Assembly: GCA_005281725.1 (NCBI GenBank)
Contig: SSBO01000007.1
Span: forward strand, 1,060,402-1,124,401
Reading direction: 5' to 3'
From: Wuchereria bancrofti
Taxonomy: Eukaryota > Nematoda > Chromadorea > Rhabditida > Onchocercidae
DNA length: 64,000 bases
Shown: one piece after another, positions 11,411-24,049 of the stretch
Layout: each line of letters opens with the position of its first letter
How positions within the stretch are numbered: the stretch's first letter is position 1
Position numbers and translations under genes: made by a program
The notes under the pieces: model-generated
The model's database searches: none
Told to the model about the DNA's origin: nothing
Seen by the model: the letters and a program-made list of their open reading frames with translations, nothing else

Positions 11411-13800
11411 AATTTCAAAAACACATAGCTAGAAGTGGTGGGAAGCGAATAAATTTATACAAATTTGTAATTTTTTCTTTTTTTTTTTTGTCTGAGAAAG
11501 AATAAAACGTAGAAGGTTGATCGTTCATTGGTGAAGTGAAGGGTATATTTTATGGTATCCTTGAAATGATCCATTTTATAAATTTAACAGAGTGATAGTT
11601 TGAAAAGAGAAAGAGAGTGGCGAAAAAGGAAAGGAAAGAGAAGTTTGATGAGTAAAAAGAGAATGTGTTAGCCGTTCGATAGAAATTTACTGAAATGATT
11701 GATGAGTTTACAGACCGCTAACGCTTAATGGTGAGAATAAAAAAGAGAAATGACAAAGAAAGGAAGAATATTTCACAAATGATTGCAACTCATTGTTCAA
11801 TCATTTCTCAATTTCATTTGTTTAATTTAAAAATTGGACAATTATCATGAAATTATCAGAAATTTATTGTCCAATTTTTTGCATACATTTCTCTTTTATT
11901 TCTTCTAATATTTCAATTTAATATTCACAAACTAGTTAACATATTTTTTTTTTTAAAAAAAAGGAAAAAACAGATTAAAAGTATTAAAATAGGATAAATT
12001 TTTCTTAAACATAGCAATGTTTCCATATCATTTTTCATCTAACTACTAAATTTAAATCGAAATTCAGTTGAATTATAGTTGGTTGGTATTCATCGATGAC
12101 CCATCCATTCAACTATCACTTTTTTCCGAATAATTCAAAATACTTTATGAATACAAGAAGAAGAAGACTAATGCTTAAATTAAAATTAGCTATGTGGAAT
12201 TGAAAAGAAAAAGAAAAAAAAGTTATAGGATGAAAATTTCATTCAAAATTGTTCGCATCTGATGTTTTAAATTTGTGAATATTAGTGTAGCATATGTTCA
12301 TTTGATCAATTAATCAGTTAGAACTACATTTTTATCCTAAATGCAAATAGTTGAGTAAAATACTTAGATTTGTTTTGTTTATATTTCAGTTTAATTTTTG
12401 TCAAAATAGAATTGTCAATGTCACTGTTAAAAGTTAGCCTTGTATTATTCATTCATAAATATCATATCATGCTGTAGCCTAAGTTATCAGTCTCTTTAGT
12501 TTAATTGATTCGAGTAAGTGCAATAACATATGGATTAATACATATTCTTTTTCTACAATTTACAGTAAAAAAAGGAAAAGAAAATTGTAGAAGGACAAAT
12601 CTTCCAGTGTTTCATAAAGTCTTTGCTTGTAAAAAATCTTGGCCAATAAGAAGTCTTGGCTTATAGCTTAACAAATATATGAGAATCTTGGCTACTTCTT
12701 TATTTTAAAGGAACTTTCAAGATAGGAATATACTTATAGGTGCAGATTATCATACTCACACCTTTGCTGTTAGACATGAGATTTCATAGCGACCCGTTGT
12801 GTGGGACAGCATGAATTAGGGTACAGTCTATGTCATACGAAACATTTATGGTACTATTCCGGTCGTTCCGGTTTTTTCCCTTTATTATTTCCCGGACAGG
12901 TATATTGTACTCTGTCCCATGTTTTTCTCTCTGCAACTTTGGTCTCTGATGTTGCTAGGAAGGGAGGTAAAGAGAGCATAAATTTTCTTACAAAATACTT
13001 CTAATTTTCATCTCTTTAAGAAGAGAAGAAAGGAAAAAGCTAAAGCTTTAAGTTTAAATTATTCAGAATCGACTTTTAAAAATTTGAAGATTTCTCAGAC
13101 TCAATTTTGAATTTTCTTGGCATAATTTAACATCTTTAGTCTGGCAGGAATTTCACATAACTGTTACCTTTATGGACAAAAATACAGACACATAAGCTAA
13201 TTGAGACTCAACACATAACCACTAATGTTATATGCTTGCGTATCTCCGTTACTCGGGACATGCTATAACGGTTGAGTGTTGTTAATTAGAAGTATATTTT
13301 TTGAATAACACAATCAAGGTCTGAAGCTTCCTTTATTATTTTTAAATTATGTTCAAACACAATGTAAAAGTAGCAAAAGTAGCACGTGCTGAAATACTTT
13401 AGGGTGAGTTGATACGATTGAGAGGAAATTCTTTTGGATGAATCAAAAGTTGGATCGCTTTATTTTCTTCCATTTCCCATTTCCGGAACTAGACATTCAA
13501 TATAAAATGACCCTACTTTAATCTAAAAATAGAAATGACTTCAGTTCCACATAACTTATTTTTGGAAGTGTTCCTTCATTACGACCTAGTTTTGATGGAT
13601 CTCATTCAAGCCACTGCCACTGAAGGAATAAAGAACCAACATGAAAACTGATCTCGAGGCCACAGCTTATTTTGGAAGTTCAGATTTCTAATTTTAAACC
13701 ATTCCATGAAAAAATATAATTGCGTGTTGGCCTATTTTCACCTTTTTATCATCTGCAATTCTAGCGGCTCCTTTTTTCTTTTTGTTTTAAACTGACAGTG

Positions 13801-13811
13801 CTGTATTTTAG
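13801..13811 (+). promoter_or_regulatory. Splice acceptor abutting the AARS start codon (possible trans-splice site)
   Basis: CTGTATTTTAG is followed immediately by ATG. In nematodes such a site is either a spliced-leader acceptor or the end of a 5' UTR intron; the sequence cannot decide between them. Confidence 0.5.
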
Positions 13812-16800
13812 ATGAAAGCATTAACCTGTGATGAAGTACGCGCCGCCTTTATTAATTTCTTCAAGGATCGTGAACATACATACGTACATTCATCATCGGT
13901 TATTCCCTTCGATGATCCAACCCTGCTATTTGCCAATGCTGGAATGAATCAAGTGACTACTTGTGATGCATTTATTAGCATAAAAGATAAAATTAGCTAT
14001 CAGGCGAAAGTGTTCACCTATTATGACACGGAAATATAGCTTACGATTCTTAAATGAAGCCTATACTCAACGTTACATTTACTTTGCAAATCCTATTTCC
14101 TCTCAAGACGCAAACCAGTCATTGAAATTTTGAAACGATATATTAGACAGTTTTTTTAAAAGTTAGAACCGTGCTGTTTGGATGATGGGATGTTCTACCA
14201 CAACTTAACTAATGCAAAGAATCAATGTTGATTCATCTTAAATTGTCAAAAATATTTTCTGAATCGCTAAGAGAGACTAGACCAAGAAATTTGATAAGTT
14301 AAATTAAGCTCAAATATTACATAATGGAATAACTTAAAAGCACTGTGAAATTTCTGTACCTTATATAGAAAAAGTCTGATTTTCAGTATAAGCCAATATT
14401 TTTGGGTACGGTAGAACCATCGAGTGAAATGGCGAAGTTGAAGCGAGCGGTAAATACTCAAAAATGTATTCGAGCTGGTGGTAAGCATAACGATTTGGAT
14501 GATGTCGGTAAAGACGTCTATCATCATACATTTTTCGAGATGCTTGGAAACTGGTCATTTGGGGATTATTTTAAGGTTCAAACAAAAATGGATTTGACAA
14601 GCTTATTTATTCCAAATCTGTTGTTGATTAAAAGTATGAAGATTTTCATTCATATGCATGGTTGAGTGAACGTTGTTACTTTCAATTTTAAGCTGGAAGT
14701 GTGCAACTGGGCATGGGAACTGCTGACAAAAGTATTAGGAATACCTGGGGAACGCTTATATGTTTCTTACTTTGGTGGCGATGAAAAGGCTGGCCTTGAT
14801 GCTGATGAAGAATGCCGGCAAATATGGCTGAATATTGGGTTATAAACTTTTATTTTTCTTTATATATTTCATTTTACTGTACTTTCTAAATTAAAATTCT
14901 GATTCAGATGCTATTGAGGACTGATACGCATAGCTCTAAATTAAGGATTCTTCTCATCAGTCTATTTTTCGTTTATTTTGGCTCGCATATTCCTGTTTCA
15001 ATTTTCAGCAACAAGTCCTGAAAATCATAAATTTTTAGAGTGCCGTCATCGCATATTTTATCATTTGGAATGAAAGACAATTTCTGGGAAATGGGTGATG
15101 TTGGGCCATGTGGACCGTGTTCCGAAATACATTATGATCGTGTGGGTAATAGAGACGCTTCACATTTAGTGAATGCTGATGATCCGATGGTTGTTGAAAT
15201 ATGGAATCTTGTTTTCATGCAGTTCAATAGGTAGTACACAAAATGTTGATTTAGTTTTTTTTAATAGATTGGTAAAACATCGTTAAATGTCATTCTGAAC
15301 TTAAAATATTGCAATTTTAGGGAGGAAGATGGTTCGTTGAAGCAATTGCCACGTAAACATATTGACTGTGGTTTAGGTTTCGAAAGGCTTGTTGCAGTTT
15401 TGCAAAATAAGCTATCAAATTATGATACAGATATCTTCACACCTCTCTTTAGTGCCATACATAACGTAAGTTCAACAACGTGCTTTTTATTATGAAAATT
15501 ATTATTGGTGGTTTCTGTGATAAGTATCTTTCATGTAGTTGTACTGCATTCCATCTCACCAAATGTCATGCATTAATCTTAATTGTATGGATGAGCTCGG
15601 TGTAGCCATTTAATTCAGTTTGAAAAGTGTAATTTATCTTGTTAACAAAGTATCGTCTCTCTTTGCTTTATACGAGTCTTTGCTTTTTTGACGGTTTAAA
15701 AAGTAACTTCAAGATAATTTTAAAATTTCTTATGGGGTTGTTTTGTAGGGCACAAAGGTACGTCCTTATAGCGGTAAAGTAGGTGCTGATGATGTCGATG
15801 GTATCGACATGGCTTATCGAGTAGTTGCTGATCATATTCGTACTCTTTCTATCGCTTTGTCTGATGGCGGACGACCAGATAATACCGGCCGTGGGTTCGT
15901 ACATCATTTTTAATGAATAAATGCTATATTCGTTTCTTCCAGATATTGAGCACTAATCCCATTTAGTTTTAGCCGACTGCTACACAATTCAGTTCATTTA
16001 TAGTTTCATTTTCATTTTTATTTGCAGATATGTTTTGCGACGCATTCTCCGTCGTGGCATACGTTACGCTAATGAAAAGTTATCAGCTCCACCGGGTTTT
16101 TTATCATCGTTGGTGCCGACCGTTGTTAATTTACTTGTATGTGTTAATTTCTTATCTGAGTTTGTTTATCATGTTTATCTTCTCAATTACTAGGTAATTC
16201 TTTTAGGGGAAAACATTTCCGGAGTTACATAAAGATCCGCAAGCCGTTATGGACATCATTAATGATGAAGAGAAACAGTTTTTGAAAACGCTTAGTAGAG
16301 GACGGACGTTATTCCAGAAAGCGGTTGCTGGTCTTCAGGGACACAATATTTTGCCTGGTTGGATTAATTCCTTTTTTTGTACACTTTATCTCCTCTCTTT
16401 TCTAAGCAATATACTATATTACTTTTTTAGGTGATGTTGCGTGGCGTTTATATGACACATATGGTTTTCCATTAGATTTAACTCAACTTATGGCTGAAGA
16501 AAGAGGTCTTGTAGTCGACTTTGAAGTATTCGAGAATTGCAGGCAACAAGCTGCTGTAAGCTGTTTTTAGGAAATTTGCAAAAATTAAACAGTTTTCAAA
16601 ACTTATGAAATATTTAGGACTCAATAAAAATTTAATAAAATTTTAGGGAATATCGGCTGCTCATGCCAATAAGATGCGTGATACGATTGATTTGGACGTC
16701 AATGCTATTTCAGAATTAAAAAACAAAGGAATTCCAGCGACGGATGATTCACCGAAATATAAATATCATGCTTTATCCTCAGAAGATGAGCAGACATTGT

Positions 16801-19800
16801 ACAGTAAGTTTTCGATTAAATTTGATGAGTTGTAAAAAAAAAATCAATTTCGATGCTGCCAAGATGTTATGTCAATGTTTGCAGATTTCGAAAAATGTGA
16901 GGGCATAATTCTTGCTTTACGGAAGGATAAGATATTTTTGGACACTTTGAATTCGGGAGATTTCGGTGCACTAATCCTTGATAGAACTAATTTTTATGCT
17001 GAGCAAGGCGGACAGATATTTGATACAGGTGTTCTCACGGAAGTTGATAAGGTTTTATTTATTTGCAAAGCTTTTTCATATGTATTCTAATTTGTAAGGA
17101 ATAGATCTCTGTGTAGGTAATTTACAGATATTAATTTTTGTCCAAATCAATTAGAAATACTATATATATTATGACTTTAAAATACTTGCAGGGTAGTGAA
17201 TTTATTGTGAGCAACGTCCAGATCCGTGGTGGATACGTCGTGCTTGTAGGTACTGTGGAAGGGGAATTATCTGTGGGTGATAGAGTAATTCAAGCAATTG
17301 ATGAGGTATAATTGCAGTTGCATAATTCTTTCAAGTATTGCGTAATGAAGGAATTTCAATTTCAAAAAGAAAAATGTTCAAAGTTATTACTTATTGAATT
17401 AGCTCCGTGACGCATATATTTCCTTCTAATGGGAGAAATAAATTATTGCAATTTCAAGCATACAAAGAGTTGGAAGAAGACTTGGGACGAAAAGAAAGAG
17501 AAAATGAGAAGACTAAGAATTATTATGCCTCACGGATTTGAATTAAATATTTGATTTCGTTTTTCATTTATAGGACCGCCGTAATCTTATAATGAAGAAT
17601 CACACCGGGACCCATGTTCTCAATTTTGCATTGAGGAAGGTCATTGGTGAAGTTGAACAAAAGGGTTCATTGGTTGCTCCAGACAGACTTCGGTTCGATT
17701 TAACTGCTAAGCAACCTCTAACCTCTGAACAGGTTTATCTTTGATTCAAAAAATGTGTGAATTGCCAATATTTTTTATAACACAAATCTTGAGCGAATTT
17801 CAATAAACATTGTTCATAATCAAATTGATTTTCAAGATAAGAATGGTGGAAGAAGAATCGCAAATGTTAATTGATACAAATGCAAGAGTATTTGCCGAAA
17901 ATGCCCCACTAGCGGAAGCTCGCCAAATAAATGGATTACGAGCAGTTTTCGAAGAGTTAAGAACAATTAATCAAAAATTATTCATTTTCAGATTTCATTT
18001 ACGATGGCACTAATCAAAACGTTATTCATATAAATTTTTGATGACAGTTACTCTCTGTTATGTTTGAAAAGATATTTTTCGAAACGAACTTTATTACTAG
18101 TTGCGTTTAAAAATTATTGTGAAAAAAAGGCTGTTTGTGTGCTTATATCACGACTGTTTAGTATGCCGTAATTTTAGGCTTACCCGGACCCAGTGAGGAT
18201 AGTAAGTGTTGGAGTACCTATTGAAGAACTTTTAAGAAATAAAGATAGCGATTTGGCTGTCAACACTGCTGTTGAATTCTGTGGTGGCACGTACGTTTTC
18301 TGTTGTGATTATGAAATTATGATGAATGATCTATTTAGTGATTTACTTGTTGCGCACCTGTTTTGGGTTTCAAATTTATTTACTTAATTTCATTTTTCCA
18401 AGTACAGGGGTTTGCTGTCTTAAGCATTGCAGTAATTCGATGTAAATGCAGGAAACTTTATAACAGAAAACTTTATTTAAAACTTCGATCACAAAAATCT
18501 TTTCAGACATTTGCATAACGTTGGCCATATTGGCAAATTAGTAATCACTGTGGAAGAAGCTATTGCAAAAGGTATTCGACGAATTATTGCACTTACGGGA
18601 CCGGAAGCTTCTCGAGCGATTCACCGCGCTGATCGACTAGAACAACGAGTGGAAGACACACATAATAAAATAGCTACTGACTACATTGTGACCGTGGATA
18701 AAGCACAATTTAAAGCTGCAACCAAAAGAGTTCTTGAATTGTTTGAGGTTTAGTTTCATATTATTTATCAAATGTTTCTAAAAAGTGCTTGTAAAATTGA
18801 ACCTTTTTGCAGTTAATTTCACTTTTTTAGGAAATTAATCAGTCACAGCTGCCGTACTGTCGTAAAGAGAACATTCGAAAAAAAGCGAAAACACTCCAAA
18901 AACTGTTAGATATGCATGATCGTGAAGCGAAAGCAGCACTTGCTGATAAGGTTCGGAAAACTTTGTTCAGTTCTAAATTGCCGCAGTTTAGTGGAGTTTT
19001 AAAAATGGTAATGTAAATTGTATCGGTATTCGGTTTCCATATGACTAATTATCGAAAACTCAAATATTTTATCGAAGTGAGTTTTAGGTGCAGCGTGAAG
19101 CTAGCGAATTGGATGCTTCATTAAAAGATGGTACTCTATTTACTGTTCATGTTTTCAGCAAAGGTGCTAATGGAAAAGTAAGTACATGAGATTTTTTTTG
19201 AAAATTGGAAATGAAGTTTGTCTGTAGAATCGAGCCCGTTCATTTATGTCATTCTTCTCTCTTCCTCTGTGAGGATATGGGAACAAAACTACTCACATGC
19301 CACCAGTAGAGATTTGCCTTTTACTGAAGCATTAAAGGAAGCCAATAAAATGGTTCCTAAATTGGAATATGACTAAACCTTATCAACTTTTTAATCGTAA
19401 CTAGCTGCATATGGTGATCATGAAGCGAGTATTCAGTTTTCTAATTAGTGATAATTAAGATTTTCCAATTTTAGAACTATTCAGGTATTAGATAGTGCTC
19501 TAAAATCGATAAGGAAATCACATGCTACTATGGGATTCTCAGTGAACGATGATGGTAAAGTAGTCGCTGTCGCACGTGTTTCCAAGGTTAATTTTATTTT
19601 CAGAAAATTTCTCAATTTTCTTACCTTAAATTTCTTATCGCAATATTTGCTGTATTTATTGTAACTGTGGTTTTGTAATTTTGTATCATAGGACATGTCT
19701 AAGATTTTTCTAGGATGTTGCAAGCAAAGGACTGCAAGCGTCGGAGTGGATTTCGAGAGTATGCAAGGTTCTTGACGGTCGAGGAGGTGGTACAATAACA

Positions 19801-19887
19801 CAAGCACAAGCTACGGGAAATAATGCTGAATTAGTAGAAGAAGCTGCTCAAATTGCTTTGAAGTTTGCAGAAGTTACACTTTCTTGA
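13812..19887 (+). CDS. AARS1: Cytosolic alanyl-tRNA synthetase
   Basis: Twenty exons give 966 aa, essentially the full animal length: 13812-13952, 14387-14575, 14693-14838, 15039-15230, 15321-15465, 15749-15894, 16028-16136, 16207-16357, 16431-16555, 16647-16803, 16885-17051, 17192-17305, 17574-17732, 17837-17956, 18178-18290, 18507-18747, 18831-18950, 19088-19177, 19485-19586, 19714-19887. It charges tRNA-Ala and clears mischarged Ser/Gly. Seen: class II catalytic core ([52 protein letters not shown]), editing domain with NHTGTH and FCGGTH zinc-binding motifs, then a C-Ala tail ending in [10 protein letters not shown]. The start ATG directly follows a TTTTAG acceptor, so the mRNA is either trans-spliced there or has a 5' UTR intron. 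Oddity: the junction after 17956 has no GT at the phase-correct position. Confidence 0.97.
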
Positions 19888-21254
19888 TCTCTTTTTTTCA
19901 TTGAAATGGTTCCCTTTAATATATATTTTTTGATGGTTTAGGAATTCTGTTGTGTGGGATGAATGTTTAGTGAAAGGAATTTTCAAAATTTTCAAGCATG
20001 AATCAGTAACTTCACTGTCATTCAGATCGTATTGAGTTTTTTTTTGAAAGATAAATGTTTGTTATTTTCCTCATATGGGAAAACAATTTTTTCCGAAAAT
20101 CATCACACTTTAGATTATCTTAAACGTATTTGCAGAATTTTTCATGCAGTGTAATATGCCATTAATGTTTAAATTCTTATATTCATATTCTTGTAAAAGG
20201 GAATATTAAGTAAGTGTTTACAGGAAAACTACTTTTTATTATGGATTTATATCATAAAGTAGAATCTGACCAATACCTCAGACTTTGAAGTTTGAGTAGC
20301 TATCCTGTAAGTGCATTTGCCATTACATTCTCAGATTGTGTTGCATGCAGTTTTCCGGTCACATCATTGTTTGTTACATTTTTACAATGTTCTTTTTCCT
20401 GACTCGTTTTTCTGCTGCAATTGTGTGATTTTCCCTAGTCCTGTGGTTTGATTTGTGGAGAAAATCCAAGACCTTTCAAACATGTATAATATTGCATCCG
20501 AAGGAATATCAGAACCAAGAAAAAAACTGTCCACAGAAAAAAGGAAATCTATGGGCATCACTCTCGTCATTACCTTATTTCTCTCAGCATTTTTGCTCGC
20601 TTTTTCGTAACCTAACTATATTCTAATTACTACGCATAACTTCCAGTGTACCTGCCGAAGTACTATGACCACTACCACATATGCCAAATCATTTATTCAA
20701 AAAAAAAAAAAATGAAATGCAGCGATTGATAGAAGACAAAACTATAAAAAGAAATTGTATTTTGATTCTAGTGCTGTTTTTCCTTTGAGAACATTCAACA
20801 ACAGAAACGAGAATATTGGATTGCTCCATGGGATACAAAAAAGAAAACATGTATGATACACAAGAACAATATTATCAGAACAACACATTGAATGAAAGCT
20901 GTGGAGATGAGATATCTCAACTTGGCGACTGTTGAGAAGTAAGGACGACACCCATTTCATTCCTCGAAATCTAAATTTCTTGGATGCTCACTGCCTAATT
21001 TTTACACATGATATCGGTTAGGTAATCGAATAGAGCAGTTAAGAAATGCTAATAAGCTCGGTGCGCAAGTACATATATAAGTAGTAATAAGTAAATGAAG
21101 CAATACAAGAAAACAATTTGATGAAGTCAACTTGTATACTTACGTTCACCGTATGAAAAACAATGGGGACGCAGAAAAAGCAAATTAAATATAAAACTAT
21201 AGGAAAGTGATTTATTTATTGCACAGAAACAAAACCGAAAGCAATAAACAGTTA
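19888..21254. other. Convergent intergenic region (AARS / tlf-1 3' ends)
   Basis: No coding exon recognised. It holds the two 3' UTRs. Open frames at about 20382-20570 and 20742-20960 (-) lack domains and have no convincing splice context. Confidence 0.6.
21211..21220 (-). terminator. Poly(A) signals for tlf-1
   Basis: Two overlapping AATAAA hexamers on the minus strand, about 35-45 nt past the tlf-1 stop codon, a normal distance for nematode 3' ends. Confidence 0.7.
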
Positions 21255-24049
21255 TCAGACGACGTCTTCAAACTCATCCTCTTCTTCATCATCTTCATCA
21301 CTGAAGTAAACCCGATTCCCAAAAACTCCGGAGGAAGCCGGGTACCGCTGCAATCCATGTAAGCCAGGCTGAAACATTCATCAGTATTAACATGTATGCA
21401 TAAGCAGTGAAACCGGTTAATTCAGAAGTATGAATGCAAAACTATTTGGAAGTAATTTGGTAAGGTTATCCTTTAGCATTTTTAAAACATCCATACAGGG
21501 AGCAGGAAGAGGGATTAAAATCATATGATCAGTAATGAATTCACTCCACTAAACTTGTTTTTATGATTTTTTCCTAATTATATATAAATGATAACCAGCA
21601 TAGCATGAGGTCTTTTGTTGGCATTATTAGATGACCCATGCTTCCTCTTACGTGAAGGCTTCGAAACAGCGGAATTACGCAAGCGTAAAGCACACCGAAA
21701 TTCTTTGACAATTGGATAAATCACTTCAACTGCTTTCATTACATCACTTTCAGATGCAGCTAGAAACAACCAAAAAATCAGATAAAATTGAAATCCCATT
21801 TTCCAATTGCTCTTTAGATCATACTTTTATCAAATTCAATGTTTTAAAACTTGCCACCAGTGACAGTAATGCTGCCGGTTGTATGAATTCGCAGTGTGGC
21901 TCGAGGATTTGTGGAACGCCATATGAGGCCAACTGATAATTCTGGTTCGTACTGCGAACAGTCTGGATATTTCTGCGCTAGCTAAAAAAAATTCGTTAGA
22001 GAATGATTTTCACATACAGTTTTGTTAGAGATAAGAAACTTACTTCTTCAATTTTTACACCAAAAGGCATTTTACAAGTTGCAAGCACGTTACAGACGCG
22101 ATAATTCCGAATTCGAACAACGTCCATCATCTTACCCATGGTTTTTTGGACCATACGTGCAACACCTCTGGCAGCACGCTTGCATTCACTTTCGCTACAA
22201 CATATACACAGTTTTAACTTGGTTAGAACTTCATTTTGACTAAACGAAAATGATCTGCGAGACGTAATCAGCTTGAAAATCAAACATACTTAAGAATCAA
22301 GTCAAAAATACCTGCGACATCCGACAATATAAATTTTTCCAGAGCTGTATATTTTAACGTAACACGAAGGATTTCTCTTCTGCTTCAACAAAACCTAAAA
22401 TTACGTAATTGTAAAATTAAATAAAGTAATAATCAAAAATTAAAATATTTGCAATATGATGTTTATTTTCTCATATAAAATTTAGATTAATGTTTAATTA
22501 AAATGGAAAACATAATCAGTTACCGATAACATTGTAATAGCAGGAATTTAAGTACAAAATTTTTAAGTCAGGCAACTTAATCGTAAACTAAACACAAAAT
22601 AAAGCTATTTTAAATCCTAACCTATTGACAGACATTATTGAACTATAAATAAATAACAAAATAACAAAAGACAGAAAATTTACATTAACAGTAACTTGCA
22701 AAGGTCGAAAAATACTTCGAAGCACTTACTCCTCGACCTCGATCAAATGCGACATTGCCGGAATTTAAAGCTACGCGGTGCAAATCAATATGCAGTGGAA
22801 GTGTATAATTACAAACAACGTTTCGGATCTGAAACTCAAAGCACTGTTCAAAAGATAAGCTATGAGCTTTAATCTCATTGTTTTCAAATGACAGAGGAAA
22901 GTTACTTGGATATCAATCTCGCCGTCTTCATCTGAATCATCTCGGTCAGCAATCTCAGAGCTTGTTGAAGGTGGAGCTTCCTCCGTTTGCTCATCATATC
23001 CTGTCTTTCCACTGGACTGCAACATGCCATATGCCAATTACGCCAAAAAGGTTAATAAACACTATATACACAAGCAATAAAAATTAAACGTTTCCATTTT
23101 GAAAGACTAAAAACAAATTTACAATATCCACAATCGATCCTACTTGCTCTTCATCTTCATGCACAGGGACATTGAGATGAAATGAATCAGTTTGAGATAG
23201 AGAAAAGTCCGATACGATTGAATGCTGCAAAGCAGGAGTTTCCAAAAGACTACTTCGAGTTGATACTGAATGCTGTGGACCAAATCCTTCAAAAAAATTG
23301 TTCGTCGTCGTGCTGGAATGCCATACTACACCCTGAAGCACTTGAATGTTACAACAAAAACTATGTTACAGTATCCACAATCGATCCTACTTGCTCTTCA
23401 TCTTCATGCAAAACAGAAACACCATTTTAATGGATTACACTGAAAACCAATTGCTTCCTTGGTGAATATCATATTCGTTCGAATGCAATACGAACCAGGT
23501 TGACCCTTATAAACTCACAAATAACGAATCAATAAAATGCTATCATTCATTAATGGGAAAACAGTTCACAAAAATAGCAGAACTGACCGTCGCTTCGGTT
23601 TGTGATGAAACAGATTCAGTATGCAGCGATCCCTCCAATGTCATATAATTACTGTTTACAGTCTAAACACAATTACAAATGATACAAGTAGAAGCATGAA
23701 TATAAGGAACTACTTCATCAATTCTTTAATCCATTACTGAAACGCAAACTAAAAGCTTCTCGACAACTTCCGATATTACGGGCTAATAAGAAATGAAAGC
23801 CATTCTTTGCAGAATGATTAAAATAACATCTCTGACAAGGATAATTCTTTTTCAAGAATTAACATACTGCAGCTTAAAAGTGGACAGTGAAATTTCAAAA
23901 TTCCTGTCAGAAAAATTTGAGAAGTATATGCAAAGAATTTACTAACAGCTAACAAAGAAATGGAAAACCTTAGTAGCTGCACTGGTAGTGACAGATGTGC
24001 CGTTAAGAGCATAACCCCCGTGATCATTCTGACATGCATATATGCTCAT
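21255..24049 (-). CDS. tlf-1: TBP-like factor (TLF/TRF2), core-promoter binding protein
   Basis: Ten exons in phase: 24049-23969, 23662-23588, 23332-23123, 23016-22906, 22828-22730, 22394-22312, 22194-22044, 21981-21858, 21759-21596 and 21368-21255 (TGA), giving 403 aa. Seen: a Ser/Thr-rich N-terminus of about 125 aa, an acidic DRDDSDEDGEIDIQ stretch, then the two-lobed TBP-like saddle: lobe 1 from VVCNYTLPLHIDL through SSGKIYIVGC, and lobe 2 from RIRNYRVCNVLATCKMPFG through TTGSITVTGA and VEVIYPIVKEF. A basic tail (PSRKRKHG) and a very acidic C-terminus follow. The ATCKMPFG and RNYRV blocks are typical of TLF rather than true TBP. TLF proteins bind TFIIA/TFIIB and serve TATA-less promoters; worm TLF is needed for embryonic transcription (family knowledge). 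An exon-end duplication lies in intron 2. Confidence 0.95.
23121..23410. repeat. 43-bp direct repeat, one copy in tlf-1 exon 3 and one in intron 2
   Basis: 23121-23163 (end of exon 3 plus its donor) and 23368-23410 (intron 2) match at 42 of 43 positions, about 247 bp apart. Both read HEDEEQVGSIVD on the minus strand and both are followed by a GTAA donor-like site. Confidence 0.9.

Larger units (their letters stand above)
7266..13811. other. 6.5-kb non-coding region between divergent genes
   Basis: Very AT-rich DNA between the 5' ends of the SH2 adaptor (-) and AARS (+), so both promoters should lie here, and perhaps a far 5' exon of the adaptor. It contains simple repeats (TACA/CATG at 8281-8341, CT at 8475-8502, TTG at about 10335-10359, CT at about 10205-10250), short tandem duplications (7965-8057, about 11170-11220, 11279-11410), and a GC-richer patch at 12780-12990. 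No open frame here shows a recognisable domain or good splice partners. Confidence 0.6.
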
